Part shown: piece by piece, positions 1 to 6,602 of the stretch
Layout of the letters: each line of letters starts with the position of its first letter
Position numbering within the stretch: the stretch's first letter is position 1
From: Sedimentisphaerales bacterium
Lineage (GTDB): Bacteria > Planctomycetota > Phycisphaerae > Sedimentisphaerales > Anaerobacaceae
Length of the DNA stretch: 6,949 nucleotides
Reading direction: 5' to 3'
Assembly: GCA_030630905.1 (NCBI GenBank)
Contig: DAOVMB010000127.1
Span: 1-6,949, forward strand
The notes under the pieces: generated by a model
Told to the model about the DNA's origin: nothing
The model's input: the letters and a program-made list of their open reading frames with translations, nothing else
Databases searched by the model: none
Position numbers and translations under genes: made by a program

Positions 1-1440
1 CCATGGTGCCCCTTTGAGCTTTCTGGTTTTCTCAGTGAGGTTGAATATCTTGCGGGCGTTTTCGTGCATAATCATATCGACAAGTTCATCCGCCCGATCG
101 ATGCTGAGCCAGCCTTCTTCAACCAGTTCCGACAGGGCCAGTGCGATGCCCCGGCGAGCGACGACGGCATGGCCCAGCACCGGTTCGACGGGTATGTAGT
201 CGCCGCCGAAAGTAAGGATTTTGTTGGCCGGCGCCGTGACGAGGTATTTCTTGAGAAAGTCTTTAGCCGCTATGGGATTTATAATCCACGACCAGCACAT
301 ATCGATGTAGGCGTTCGTGTATTGCTTGGCGACCGAAAGTATCTCTTCGTAATACGGATAGCAGATGTGCATAAAAACAAATTTCGTTTCGGGAGCCGCC
401 CTGCACAGGCGTGTGGCGGAATCCGGATTATTAATCAACCTCGACAACGGCATGCTGTTCTGGCCGGCATAGTAGCCGGTGTGGAGCTTGACGGGCAAGT
501 TCGCCTTTGTCGCAGCCTTGACCGAATACCAGAAAAGATGGTCTTCGAGCAGTTTCCGCTCCCGCGAAGTCAAAGCTTCGCCGGACATCCGTTTCGTGAA
601 AACAAGTTCGGCCTGCTCAGATGGCACATTCTCGTAGTCGATGTCCCGGCTGTAGGCATTTTGCGATTTCACCGCCACGGCATACGGGCCGTACGTTTCG
701 AACCACCAGTCGATGACGCGATACCAATCGGCGAGAGTTTTCACATCAATGCCGGCCGGTTTCGCATACGTGTCGATATTAGGGCCTGCGAACATACCCA
801 CGATGCTTATATCCTGCATCAGAAGGGTGGGCATTGCGGATTTGCGAAAAGGCTGCTCCAGGGCGTTGACCTGGCAGGATTCTATGCCGCCTTTTTCGCA
901 AAGGATTTCCTTGTAGAAGCCTTTACGGCAGACCTTTTCGTAACCGGAGGCAACCTTTCTTATAGTCTCGCCGGAAAGTTCGGGGACATCGTAAAGCTGC
1001 TGCATTGCAATTTCCACGGCCATACCGTAACCTGTGTTTCGCACGGCGGGCCAGTACGGTGCGAGAACCTTCCACTTGTCCAGAGGAGAAGTATCGCGGG
1101 AGAAGAATCTGTCGTACTCGGTACGCGGCATGCCGCACGTGAGCATATCCGAGTTAAGGTAATGGCTCAGCAGAAACGACCAGTCATTACTCTGAATCCG
1201 GCTGTTGGAGGCATTCAGACGGTCACGCTCTTCGATAAGATGTTCGTGCGTGTCTATCAGGGGCGTGGAAAAGACTTTAGTAAAAATAGTCTTGCGTATG
1301 TCGGTTTGGCCGTCCATTTCTTTGCCGGAGATGCCGGCGAATTGCTCGCCGTAAACCCGGTTTGCAAAAAACGCCATGGCGCCGATTGTGCCGATACCCT
1401 TCAATGTCGTCCGGCGGGAAATACTATTTTTCTTTTTCAA
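1..1440 (-). CDS. Tat-exported amidohydrolase-superfamily protein (partial, C-terminus beyond window)
   Basis: The frame is open for 480 codons from a TTG at 1440 to the window edge with no stop. The N-terminus is a twin-arginine signal: a KKKN start, SRRTTLK at residues 8-14, then a hydrophobic stretch to about residue 27. The mature part carries metal-site motifs of the amidohydrolase TIM-barrel superfamily: HxH in IDTHEHL (H65, H67), a possible bridging Lys in AVKSQ (K258), KLHTG (H320), FMHICYP (H358) and FGGDY (D414). The last part (about 350-468) resembles the Amidohydro_2 / uronate-isomerase-like branch. It should be a periplasmic metal-dependent hydrolase or isomerase; the substrate is unknown. 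It lies 19 nt downstream of the GH95 gene on the same strand, so it is probably co-transcribed and may act on a product of that sugar pathway. The superfamily call is firm and the specific reaction is not. The visible part already covers the expected catalytic domain, so only a short tail is probably missing. Confidence 0.85.
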   Translation of the reverse strand, partial: MKKKNSISRRTTLKGIGTIGAMAFFANRVYGEQFAGISGKEMDGQTDIRKTIFTKVFSTPLIDTHEHLIEERDRLNASNSRIQSNDWSFLLSHYLNSDMLTCGMPRTEYDRFFSRDTSPLDKWKVLAPYWPAVRNTGYGMAVEIAMQQLYDVPELSGETIRKVASGYEKVCRKGFYKEILCEKGGIESCQVNALEQPFRKSAMPTLLMQDISIVGMFAGPNIDTYAKPAGIDVKTLADWYRVIDWWFETYGPYAVAVKSQNAYSRDIDYENVPSEQAELVFTKRMSGEALTSRERKLLEDHLFWYSVKAATKANLPVKLHTGYYAGQNSMPLSRLINNPDSATRLCRAAPETKFVFMHICYPYYEEILSVAKQYTNAYIDMCWSWIINPIAAKDFLKKYLVTAPANKILTFGGDYIPVEPVLGHAVVARRGIALALSELVEEGWLSIDRADELVDMIMHENARKIFNLTEKTRKLKGAPW

Positions 1441-1448
1441 TTCAGAAA

Positions 1449-1453
1449 CCTCC
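1449..1453 (-). promoter_or_regulatory. Ribosome binding site fixing a TTG start for the amidohydrolase
   Basis: On the minus strand a perfect GGAGG lies 8 nt before TTG at 1440-1438. The first in-frame ATG (codon 22) falls inside the hydrophobic part of the Tat signal and would remove the twin arginines, so TTG is the preferred start. The site lies in the 19-nt gap after the GH95 stop codon, consistent with translation from a shared mRNA. Confidence 0.8.
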
Positions 1454-1459
1454 AAATTA

Positions 1460-3769
1460 TTAGGGCTTGCGGATTAGTGTGATTTTTTGTCCTGCCGAAG
1501 TTTTTATTATCAAGTCATCTCCATCTTTGCTGACGGCATTCTCTGCGACACCTTTAAGTTCGTACTCGTTTTTGTCGAATGGATTTTCGAGCCGGCAGGG
1601 ACCGCCTTTTTCCGAGATTATCGTTACCGAAAGTGTTACTCCACCTTTACGTTCCGCGGATACGAGAAAAGCACCTTCCGCCCGGAGCGTTTTGAAAGAT
1701 ATGTCTTTCCAATCGGCCGGTACTGCCGGGAATAGGCGGATCGTGCCGCTATAGCTTTGCAGCAGCATTTCTTGCAGGCCCGCCGCTGCGGCGAAATTCC
1801 CTTCCAGCGTGAACGGTCTGTAGCGGAAGTTGGAGTATCCCTTCCCGGACTGGTCGCCGTTGCAATGGAAGCTGTTTCGCAGGCAAAACGCCGTCGAGAA
1901 AATCTCCAGCGCTTTAGCAGCTTTTTCACCGTCTCTTGCCCGGGTGGCCAGGTTTGCCAGCCAGCTAAAGCTATATCCGCACCACTGGGACGTTCCGTTT
2001 TGTTCAAGATCGGCCATAGAAGCTTTGATAATTGCCCGGTCTTGAGGCCCGTTTTCCCAGCAGATCAGGCCCAACGGATGTATCGCCATCAAGTGCGAAA
2101 AATGCCTGTGCGAGGAGGCAAGAGGATAGTCCTTTGCAACGAGTATTTTCCTGCTCTTCGAATCGAGCGCCAAATCGGGCATTTCGGCTAAAACTTCTCG
2201 CCAGTGCTCGGCCTGCTCGCCGTTACCTGTCTCGACGGCCAATTCTGCCGTCTTCTCGAACGCCCAGCGAATAAGGGTAAGGTCGTAATTGGTTATTGTG
2301 GAAAACCACGCTTCCAGCCGGTTATCGTTTATTTCCGGCGAAGAGCTTAACGCGAGCGTGCGCTTGCCGTCAGGGCCTTTCTCGGTTATAGCCTCTAGGA
2401 AAACGGACGTCTCGTGAAGCCAAGGGTACGCCCGGTTCGTAAGGAAGTCCCTGTCCATACTGTACCGCCAATGCAGATAGAAATGGTGGGCCAGCCAGGC
2501 GGCAGTCGTTGCCGAATGGGTGTACTGGTGCCAGCCGCCGATCTGTTCCTGGTTGAGGTCCGCCGTCATTGGAACGTTCAGGCCCGGCATGTCGAAGAAC
2601 CGCCGCGTCCAGGCCCGGGCGGTCTGCCTTGTTTTCCACAGCCAGTTTACGAATCCGAACTCTCCGTCGAGCTGGTTGCCGCTATAAGCCGGCCAGTAGC
2701 ACAGCTCGGTGTTCAGGTCGTGATGATAATCTCCCTTCCACGGCGGGATTTTCATGTTATCCGCGGTCCATGGACCCTGCAGGGATATAGGCGGTGTGTC
2801 GGGCCTCGCTGCGGCTCCAAATTTGTACATCTCAAGGTACCACTGTCGTTCGATGATTTTATTGGGAATCCGAATCGAGGATTTGTCCCAGTATGAATCC
2901 CACCACTGACGATGCGTTGATACGGCGTTGGAAAATCCTGATCGCAGTGCCTTCTCGCAGTTGCTGCGGGCGATCATCAAAGGATCTTCGGATTCGTTTG
3001 AAGTTGCAATCGACCATGCCCCAATCCAGGCTGATTCCGACTTGCGCCAGCAAACGGCTACGGCAAACCTGAATCCGCCCCAGCCTTGCTGTAGATAGCC
3101 TGTCCAGTTTTCGCCGCCTGATTCAACAGGCGCTTCGTATCTTAGGCTCGCCAAGTCGCCGGCGCTGATTTTGCCGGGTCCTGCTTCGTCCGTAATCTTG
3201 CCTGCGAAAGGTGGCGCCAGCAGTTTGATACTGACGGCCTGGGCTGAATTGATGCGAATCATCCCGAACGGCTCGGAAGCGTGGACAAAAACTTCTGCTC
3301 TGCTATTGCCCCCGAATTCGACCAAGGCTGCGGCACCGGCAAGATCCAGCGAGGCATTCTCGAAAACAAGGTCGTCGCCGAGTGTCAGCTCGATGCGTCC
3401 GGCCGGTATTTTTGTCGGGCCGGGATTCCCGTATGGCTTGTCGTACAGACGATGGAGGTCCGCCAATCGGCCTTCTTTTACCCATTGCTGCATGGTTCGG
3501 TACGAATAATCTTCGCCCTGAAATTCTGGAACGGGCCGAAGGTCCCAAAGGTCGGTTCGGTCGAGCGATATTCGCAAAGGTTTGCCGTCCCCCCAGACCA
3601 ATGCCCCGAACAAACCGTTGCCTAAAGGCATTGCTTCGTCCCAGACCATAGCGGGCGTTTTGTAATGCAGGCCGTGCTCGGCTTTGGGCTGTCCATGAGC
3701 AAAAACAGCAAACGCAAGGCCAACCATAATTGAGTTGAGATACGTTTTAACTGAGTTTGAGAGATTCAT
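1460..3769 (-). CDS. Secreted glycoside hydrolase family 95 (alpha-L-fucosidase-like)
   Basis: A 769-residue protein, close to the usual GH95 length. GH95 enzymes are inverting exo-glycosidases, mostly alpha-1,2-L-fucosidases, with some alpha-L-galactosidases. The ATG at 3769 follows GGAGA by 7 nt and gives a Sec signal peptide (hydrophobic core about 13-24, cleavage near AHG-Q at 26/27). Domains: N-terminal beta-sandwich about 34-260 (opening with PAMVWDEAMPLGNGLFGALVWG, written here only by position, about 39-60), alpha/alpha barrel about 285-672, and C-terminal beta domain to the end. Family motifs: GDYHHDLN at 346-353, SSPE at 476-479, HRHFSHL at 554-560, and LEGNF at 655-659 followed by EMLLQSY. 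E479 fits the catalytic acid. D351 and E656 stand where characterised members have Asn and Asp. The frame stays open upstream to 3940, but that extension crosses the intergenic repeat and the promoter and lacks a signal peptide. It is the first gene of an operon with the amidohydrolase. The family call is strong; the exact sugar specificity is uncertain. Confidence 0.92.
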   Translation of the reverse strand: MNLSNSVKTYLNSIMVGLAFAVFAHGQPKAEHGLHYKTPAMVWDEAMPLGNGLFGALVWGDGKPLRISLDRTDLWDLRPVPEFQGEDYSYRTMQQWVKEGRLADLHRLYDKPYGNPGPTKIPAGRIELTLGDDLVFENASLDLAGAAALVEFGGNSRAEVFVHASEPFGMIRINSAQAVSIKLLAPPFAGKITDEAGPGKISAGDLASLRYEAPVESGGENWTGYLQQGWGGFRFAVAVCWRKSESAWIGAWSIATSNESEDPLMIARSNCEKALRSGFSNAVSTHRQWWDSYWDKSSIRIPNKIIERQWYLEMYKFGAAARPDTPPISLQGPWTADNMKIPPWKGDYHHDLNTELCYWPAYSGNQLDGEFGFVNWLWKTRQTARAWTRRFFDMPGLNVPMTADLNQEQIGGWHQYTHSATTAAWLAHHFYLHWRYSMDRDFLTNRAYPWLHETSVFLEAITEKGPDGKRTLALSSSPEINDNRLEAWFSTITNYDLTLIRWAFEKTAELAVETGNGEQAEHWREVLAEMPDLALDSKSRKILVAKDYPLASSHRHFSHLMAIHPLGLICWENGPQDRAIIKASMADLEQNGTSQWCGYSFSWLANLATRARDGEKAAKALEIFSTAFCLRNSFHCNGDQSGKGYSNFRYRPFTLEGNFAAAAGLQEMLLQSYSGTIRLFPAVPADWKDISFKTLRAEGAFLVSAERKGGVTLSVTIISEKGGPCRLENPFDKNEYELKGVAENAVSKDGDDLIIKTSAGQKITLIRKP

Positions 3770-3776
3770 GTATGAT

Positions 3777-3781
3777 TCTCC
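3777..3781 (-). promoter_or_regulatory. Ribosome binding site of the GH95 gene
   Basis: GGAGA on the minus strand, 7 nt before the ATG at 3769-3767. It supports the 769-residue start, which begins directly with a signal peptide, over the longer upstream frame. Confidence 0.7.
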
Positions 3782-3811
3782 GTATATGTCCACAGGTTTC
3801 ATGATTTTCTG

Positions 3812-3840
3812 ATTATATTGCTCTATATGGAAAATGTCTC
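3812..3840 (-). promoter_or_regulatory. Predicted sigma70-type promoter for the GH95-amidohydrolase operon
   Basis: On the minus strand there is GAGACA (3840-3835), a 17-nt spacer and a consensus TATAAT (3817-3812). The -10 is perfect and the -35 matches TTGACA at four of six positions. The predicted transcript starts near 3805, giving a leader of about 35 nt that contains the GGAGA ribosome site. This is a motif match only; no operator was recognised beside it. Confidence 0.5.
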
Positions 3841-3850
3841 GTGAAATATA

Positions 3851-3879
3851 TTGAAGCTCCGAGCCGGTGAGAATACAAT
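3851..3879 (+). promoter_or_regulatory. Predicted sigma70-type promoter for the Gfo/Idh/MocA oxidoreductase
   Basis: TTGAAG (3851-3856), a 17-nt spacer and TACAAT (3874-3879) give four of six and five of six consensus matches at ideal spacing. The start would be near 3886, within the first bases of the inverted repeat, so nearly the whole palindrome would form the start of the mRNA leader. It lies back to back with the minus-strand promoter; the two -35 boxes are only 10 nt apart. This is inferred from motifs alone. Confidence 0.45.
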
Positions 3880-3882
3880 TGA

Positions 3883-3951
3883 CGTAGGGTGCGATGTATC
3901 GCACCTTATAAATTATCAATTGAACAATGGTGCGATACATCGCACCCTACG
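3883..3951 (+). repeat. Perfect 23-bp inverted repeat with self-palindromic arms
   Basis: The arms at 3883-3905 and 3929-3951 are exact reverse complements, separated by an AT-rich 23-nt spacer. Each arm contains a second palindrome, GGTGCGAT-GT-ATCGCACC (or AC at the centre on the other arm), so each arm can also fold on itself. The right arm ends 15 nt before the ATG of the oxidoreductase and leaves the AAAGGG ribosome site (3954-3959) just outside. There is no ORF or transposase within it. Possible identities are a REP/MITE-like dispersed repeat, an mRNA-leader hairpin, or a double operator for a dimeric repressor; the sequence alone does not decide. Confidence 0.9.
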
Positions 3952-3966
3952 AGAAAGGGTTTTTCA

Positions 3967-5316
3967 ATGAATGCACAAAATAATACTCAAAAGCCAACCA
4001 CCTCGCGCAGGGATTTTCTGAAAACAACCTCTGGCGCGTTAGCCGGCGCGGCGCTGGCCGGCGCTATTGGCACACGGGCTTATGCCGGCGAAAGCAACAC
4101 GATTAAGATCGCACTGGTTGGCTGCGGCGGACGCGGGACAGGGGCGGCGGCCAATGCACTCTCGACAAAGGGACCGACCAAACTTGTCGCTATGGCCGAC
4201 GTCTTTGAACAGCGACTTGCGAGCAGTCTCAAGAATCTCTCCAAATCGTTCGCAAAGCAAATCGACGTGCCCTCCGACCGGCAATTCCACGGCATGGGCG
4301 GCTACAAAAAGGCCATCGACGCTGTCGCACCGGGAGGACTCGTCATTCTGGCGACGCCTCCGGCATTCCGCCCGATCCATCTCGAATACGCCGTGAAAAA
4401 AGGCTGCAACGCTTTCATGGAGAAATCGTTTGCCGTCGATGCACCGGGGATTCGCCGCGTGCTCAAGGCCGGCAAGGCGGCAGAGCAAAAGAACCTCAAG
4501 ATCGCCGGCGGTTTGATGAGCCGCCATTACATACCGCTCGAACAGGCCGTCGAAAAACTGCACGAAGGCCTTATCGGCGAGGTTATTACCTGCTGGGCCT
4601 ACCGCGAGCATGCCCGTGTCGGATTTGCCCCGAGGACCGCCGGGATGAACGAGCTGGCCCACCAGATTCGCAACTATTCCTGTTTTACATGGCTTAACGG
4701 CAGCTTTCTCCTCGACTGGCTCATTCACAACCTCGACGTCTGCTGCTGGTGCAAGGATGCCTGGCCGGTATCGGCCCAGGGCCAGGGTGGTCGGCAGGTC
4801 CGCACCGAGCCAGACCAGTTATTCGATCATTACTCGGTGGAATATACATTTCCTGACGGAACCCGGCTGCATGCACAGGGCCGGCACATGGACAACTGCT
4901 GGGGCTTCTTCGGCGATGTCATACACGGCGCGAAAGGTTCGGCCGTTCTCGGCGAGGGAATTTCCCAGCCCCGTATTTTCAAAGGCCATCAGCAGACCTC
5001 TGAGAATGTAATCTGGCGGTACAAAGGCCCTCGCTGCGATGCGTACCAGCACGAGCACGATTTACTCTTCGATGCGATTCGTAACGACAGACCATACAAC
5101 GAGGCCGAGCGCAGCGCCTACGGCGCCATGACGGGTATCCTCGGACGGATGGCCGCCGAGTCCGGCAAGCTAATTACGTGGGAACAGGCGTTGGCTTCGA
5201 ATATAGAGCTGGCGCCGGGACTGGATGATTACACAATGGATTCCGAGCCGCCGGTCAAACCGGGTGCTCAGGGTGGCTATCCCGTTGCGATGCCCGGAAT
5301 AACTAAAGTGCTCTAA
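3967..5316 (+). CDS. Tat-exported Gfo/Idh/MocA-family oxidoreductase
   Basis: A 449-residue protein predicted to be an NAD(P)-dependent sugar or polyol dehydrogenase acting outside the cytoplasm. The start at 3967 has AAAGGG 7 nt upstream and gives a clear Tat signal: SRRDFLK at 13-19, an Ala/Gly-rich core, and cleavage after AYA near residue 40. The Rossmann fold begins at 46 with IALVGCGGRGTG (48-59), the dinucleotide-binding glycine motif. ATPP at 129-132 and MEKS at 151-154 (K153) correspond to the family's EKP motif, here with Ser for Pro. LLDWLIHNLDVCCW at 248-261 supplies the likely D250/H254/D257 catalytic or substrate region. The C-terminal alpha/beta domain runs to about 415. Tat export fits a protein that folds around its cofactor before leaving, as in Zymomonas glucose-fructose oxidoreductase. 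It is divergent from the GH95 operon, so common control is plausible. The longer frame from 3889 begins inside the inverted repeat and is rejected. The substrate is unknown. Confidence 0.92.
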   Translation: MNAQNNTQKPTTSRRDFLKTTSGALAGAALAGAIGTRAYAGESNTIKIALVGCGGRGTGAAANALSTKGPTKLVAMADVFEQRLASSLKNLSKSFAKQIDVPSDRQFHGMGGYKKAIDAVAPGGLVILATPPAFRPIHLEYAVKKGCNAFMEKSFAVDAPGIRRVLKAGKAAEQKNLKIAGGLMSRHYIPLEQAVEKLHEGLIGEVITCWAYREHARVGFAPRTAGMNELAHQIRNYSCFTWLNGSFLLDWLIHNLDVCCWCKDAWPVSAQGQGGRQVRTEPDQLFDHYSVEYTFPDGTRLHAQGRHMDNCWGFFGDVIHGAKGSAVLGEGISQPRIFKGHQQTSENVIWRYKGPRCDAYQHEHDLLFDAIRNDRPYNEAERSAYGAMTGILGRMAAESGKLITWEQALASNIELAPGLDDYTMDSEPPVKPGAQGGYPVAMPGITKVL

Positions 5317-5329
5317 CGGCCAGCCGGTT

Positions 5330-5400
5330 ACCCTTCGACTCCGCTCAGGGTGAAGAGAGGTACGCTCCCCTTCATGCCGAGCGAAGACGAGGAATTTTGA
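5330..5400. repeat. Dispersed-repeat-like palindromic element downstream of the oxidoreductase
   Basis: It begins 13 nt after the oxidoreductase stop. The left half (5330-5351) has ACCCT and AGGGT bracketing a 12-nt centre, and the right half (about 5373-5395) reads TCATGCCGAGCGAAGACGAG onward. The two halves form an imperfect inverted repeat (GACTCCGCTC against GAGCGAAGAC, allowing mismatches). From memory, near-identical halves occur as scattered intergenic repeats in many bacterial genomes; that could not be checked here. It may end transcripts or stabilise the 3' end of the oxidoreductase mRNA, although no clean T-run follows the hairpin. The remainder of the gap to 5556 shows no gene and no confident promoter. 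Confidence 0.6.
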
Positions 5401-5556
5401 ATTCGCAAAAAAATCAAATCATGTGTAACCTCCGGCGCAATCTGTCCACTATCAAGATAAGGATCAATGAACTTATTTGTCCTGTGTATTGGAAGCGCGG
5501 CGTTCGTGTTTCAAACGGGACCGGGTAGTATGAAGTAGTCGAAAGGAGACAAAGAA

Positions 5557-6444
5557 ATGAAAAAGCTGCTATTTATCGCCGTAGTTGTTGTAGGAGCATC
5601 GGCACTGGTGTCGGCGGGACGAGCCGGAGGTTTCGGACAGCGAGGTTTTGCGAACGGCCCGGGATGGAACCACCCGGGGGCCGAAGGCTTTGGGCAGCAA
5701 GGTTTTGCAAAAGGACCGGGGTGGATGCACCAGGGACCCGGCGGCAGGGGACAGTTCGGACCTCTGGGCAATTTGCAGGATGCCGGAGCGCCGCCGATGA
5801 TGCTCGGAGTGCTGGATTTGACCGATGAGCAGAAAGAAATAATTACTGCATTAGTGGAAGAATCCAGAAAGAAGTTGCATGCGGACATCGAGGCCGTTCT
5901 TACGCCTGGGCAGGTTGAAAAACTGGAGAAGCTGCGTGATGATGGCGCCGCCCGCGGGTTTGCGGCTTTGGATTTGACCGAGGAGCAGCAAACTGCGATA
6001 GCGGAGATCCGTGAGAATGCAAGAGCCGATGCCGAAGCAGCCGAGACGCCCGAAGCCAGGCGTGAGATAATGCAAACGGCTCACGAAGAAGTCAAGTCCG
6101 TTCTGACAGATGAGCAGATCGACAAGTTAGAGCAGTTGCGTCCGAGGACGCCGTGGGGACCGGGCAGAGGTCGTGTGGGTATAGGCCCCAGAGGACCTTA
6201 TGCCGGCCCTGATGGCCCACTCGCAGCTTTGGATTTGACCGATGAGCAGAAGACTGCGATAGAAGCAATCCGCGAGCAAGCCAGAACCGACGCCGAAGCA
6301 GCCGAAACCAGGCAAGCCAGGCAGGAGATAATGCAGATGGCTCACGAAGAAGTCCTGTCCGTTCTGACAGACGAGCAGGTTGAGAAGTTGGAGCAGTGGC
6401 GTGCGAAGACACGGAATGGCCGAATAGGTCGAGGTCGTTGGTAG
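5557..6444 (+). CDS. Exported LTxxQ-repeat protein (Spy/CpxP-like)
   Basis: A 295-residue protein. The ATG is 8 nt after AGGAG (5544-5548). It has a Sec signal peptide with probable cleavage after VSA at residue 20. Residues 25-60 hold two copies of a 17-residue Gly-rich unit (GFGQ.GFA.GPGW.H.G). Three helical units follow: 86-127, 138-195 and 225-282. Each opens with LDLTDEQ or LDLTEEQ and closes with LTDEQ or LTPGQ followed by KLE. The paired LTxxQ signature is that of periplasmic Spy/CpxP proteins, which act as chaperones or envelope-stress sensors. Units 2 and 3 are 58 residues each with 44 identical; unit 1 is shorter by an internal 16 residues. The linker (196-224) and the tail (283-295) are rich in Gly, Arg and Pro and contrast with the acidic helices. 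Typical Spy/CpxP proteins have one such unit, so this is an expanded form. Its role is unknown; metal binding or chaperoning in the envelope is possible. It has no obvious link to the sugar genes. Confidence 0.85.
   Translation: MKKLLFIAVVVVGASALVSAGRAGGFGQRGFANGPGWNHPGAEGFGQQGFAKGPGWMHQGPGGRGQFGPLGNLQDAGAPPMMLGVLDLTDEQKEIITALVEESRKKLHADIEAVLTPGQVEKLEKLRDDGAARGFAALDLTEEQQTAIAEIRENARADAEAAETPEARREIMQTAHEEVKSVLTDEQIDKLEQLRPRTPWGPGRGRVGIGPRGPYAGPDGPLAALDLTDEQKTAIEAIREQARTDAEAAETRQARQEIMQMAHEEVLSVLTDEQVEKLEQWRAKTRNGRIGRGRW
5629..5736 (+). repeat. Tandem Gly-rich 19-residue repeat in the LTxxQ protein
   Basis: Residues 25-41 and 44-60 are two copies of a 17-residue motif with a period of 19 residues (57 nt). 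They differ at four positions (R/Q, N/K, N/M, P/Q). Each copy has an aromatic and a His (W.H), which could bind metal or pack against a surface. It lies directly after the signal peptide and before the helical units. Confidence 0.8.
5968..6402 (+). repeat. Internal duplication of the 58-residue LTxxQ unit
   Basis: Copy one is 5968-6141 and copy two is 6229-6402, identical at 44 of 58 residues and without gaps. An 87-nt linker separates them, coding for a Gly/Pro/Arg-rich segment. The duplicated unit includes EAAET, EIMQ, AHEEV and SVLTDEQ in the same order. This indicates in-gene duplication after the older, more diverged first unit (5812-5937). Confidence 0.9.
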
Positions 6445-6456
6445 TTTACTGTAAAC
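6444..6456. repeat. Short perfect palindrome at the LTxxQ stop codon
   Basis: GTTTAC-T-GTAAAC: two 6-bp arms around one base, beginning at the last base of the TAG stop. It is too tight for a good RNA hairpin and could be a protein-binding palindrome or chance. Confidence 0.4.
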
Positions 6457-6475
6457 GGTAGAGTTTAGATACGGA

Positions 6476-6522
6476 AACCGGGGGTGCAAGCTGATAAGGC
6501 GGCCGCCCCCGGTTGCATTTTT
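6476..6522 (+). terminator. Intrinsic terminator of the LTxxQ gene
   Basis: AACCGGGGG (6476-6484) pairs perfectly with CCCCCGGTT (6506-6514), followed by GCA and then TTTTT (6518-6522). It begins 31 nt after the stop codon. The 21-nt loop contains part of a 10-bp GC palindrome (6498-6507, GGCGGCCGCC), which could compete with or extend the hairpin. The stem is also present for the convergent minus-strand gene, but no T-run follows it in that direction. Confidence 0.75.
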
Positions 6523-6602
6523 CGGCAGGGATTGATTGTCACTACTGGTATAAATTCATACAAGACCAATATTGTTCTCGATGTTACTTTGGGCTGATTT
6601 TT

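Noticed and set aside
64..1482. Long plus-strand open frame of 472 codons
   Set aside because: It is antisense to the amidohydrolase, which has a Tat signal, a perfect ribosome site and metal-binding motifs in order. The plus frame has no recognisable domain, signal or ribosome site.
3879..3912. TTGACG with TATAAA as a promoter for the oxidoreductase
   Set aside because: The boxes are 22 nt apart, too long for a sigma70 promoter. The TTGAAG-N17-TACAAT pair just upstream fits better.
3770..3940. 57-codon upstream extension of the GH95 frame
   Set aside because: It crosses the predicted promoter and starts in the inverted repeat. The ATG at 3769 has a ribosome site and a signal peptide.
3883..3951. 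CRISPR repeat pair
   Set aside because: The copies are inverted, not direct, with only two units and no cas genes.
3889..3966. 26-codon upstream extension of the oxidoreductase frame
   Set aside because: It starts in the inverted repeat and lacks a ribosome site. The ATG at 3967 begins a canonical Tat signal.
4039..4728. 229-codon minus-strand open frame
   Set aside because: It is a shadow of the oxidoreductase coding sequence with no motif or start signal of its own.
5511..5888. Minus-strand Pro/Cys-rich open frame
   Set aside because: It is the complement of the Gly-rich repeat of the LTxxQ gene; the repeat pattern comes from the plus-strand gene.
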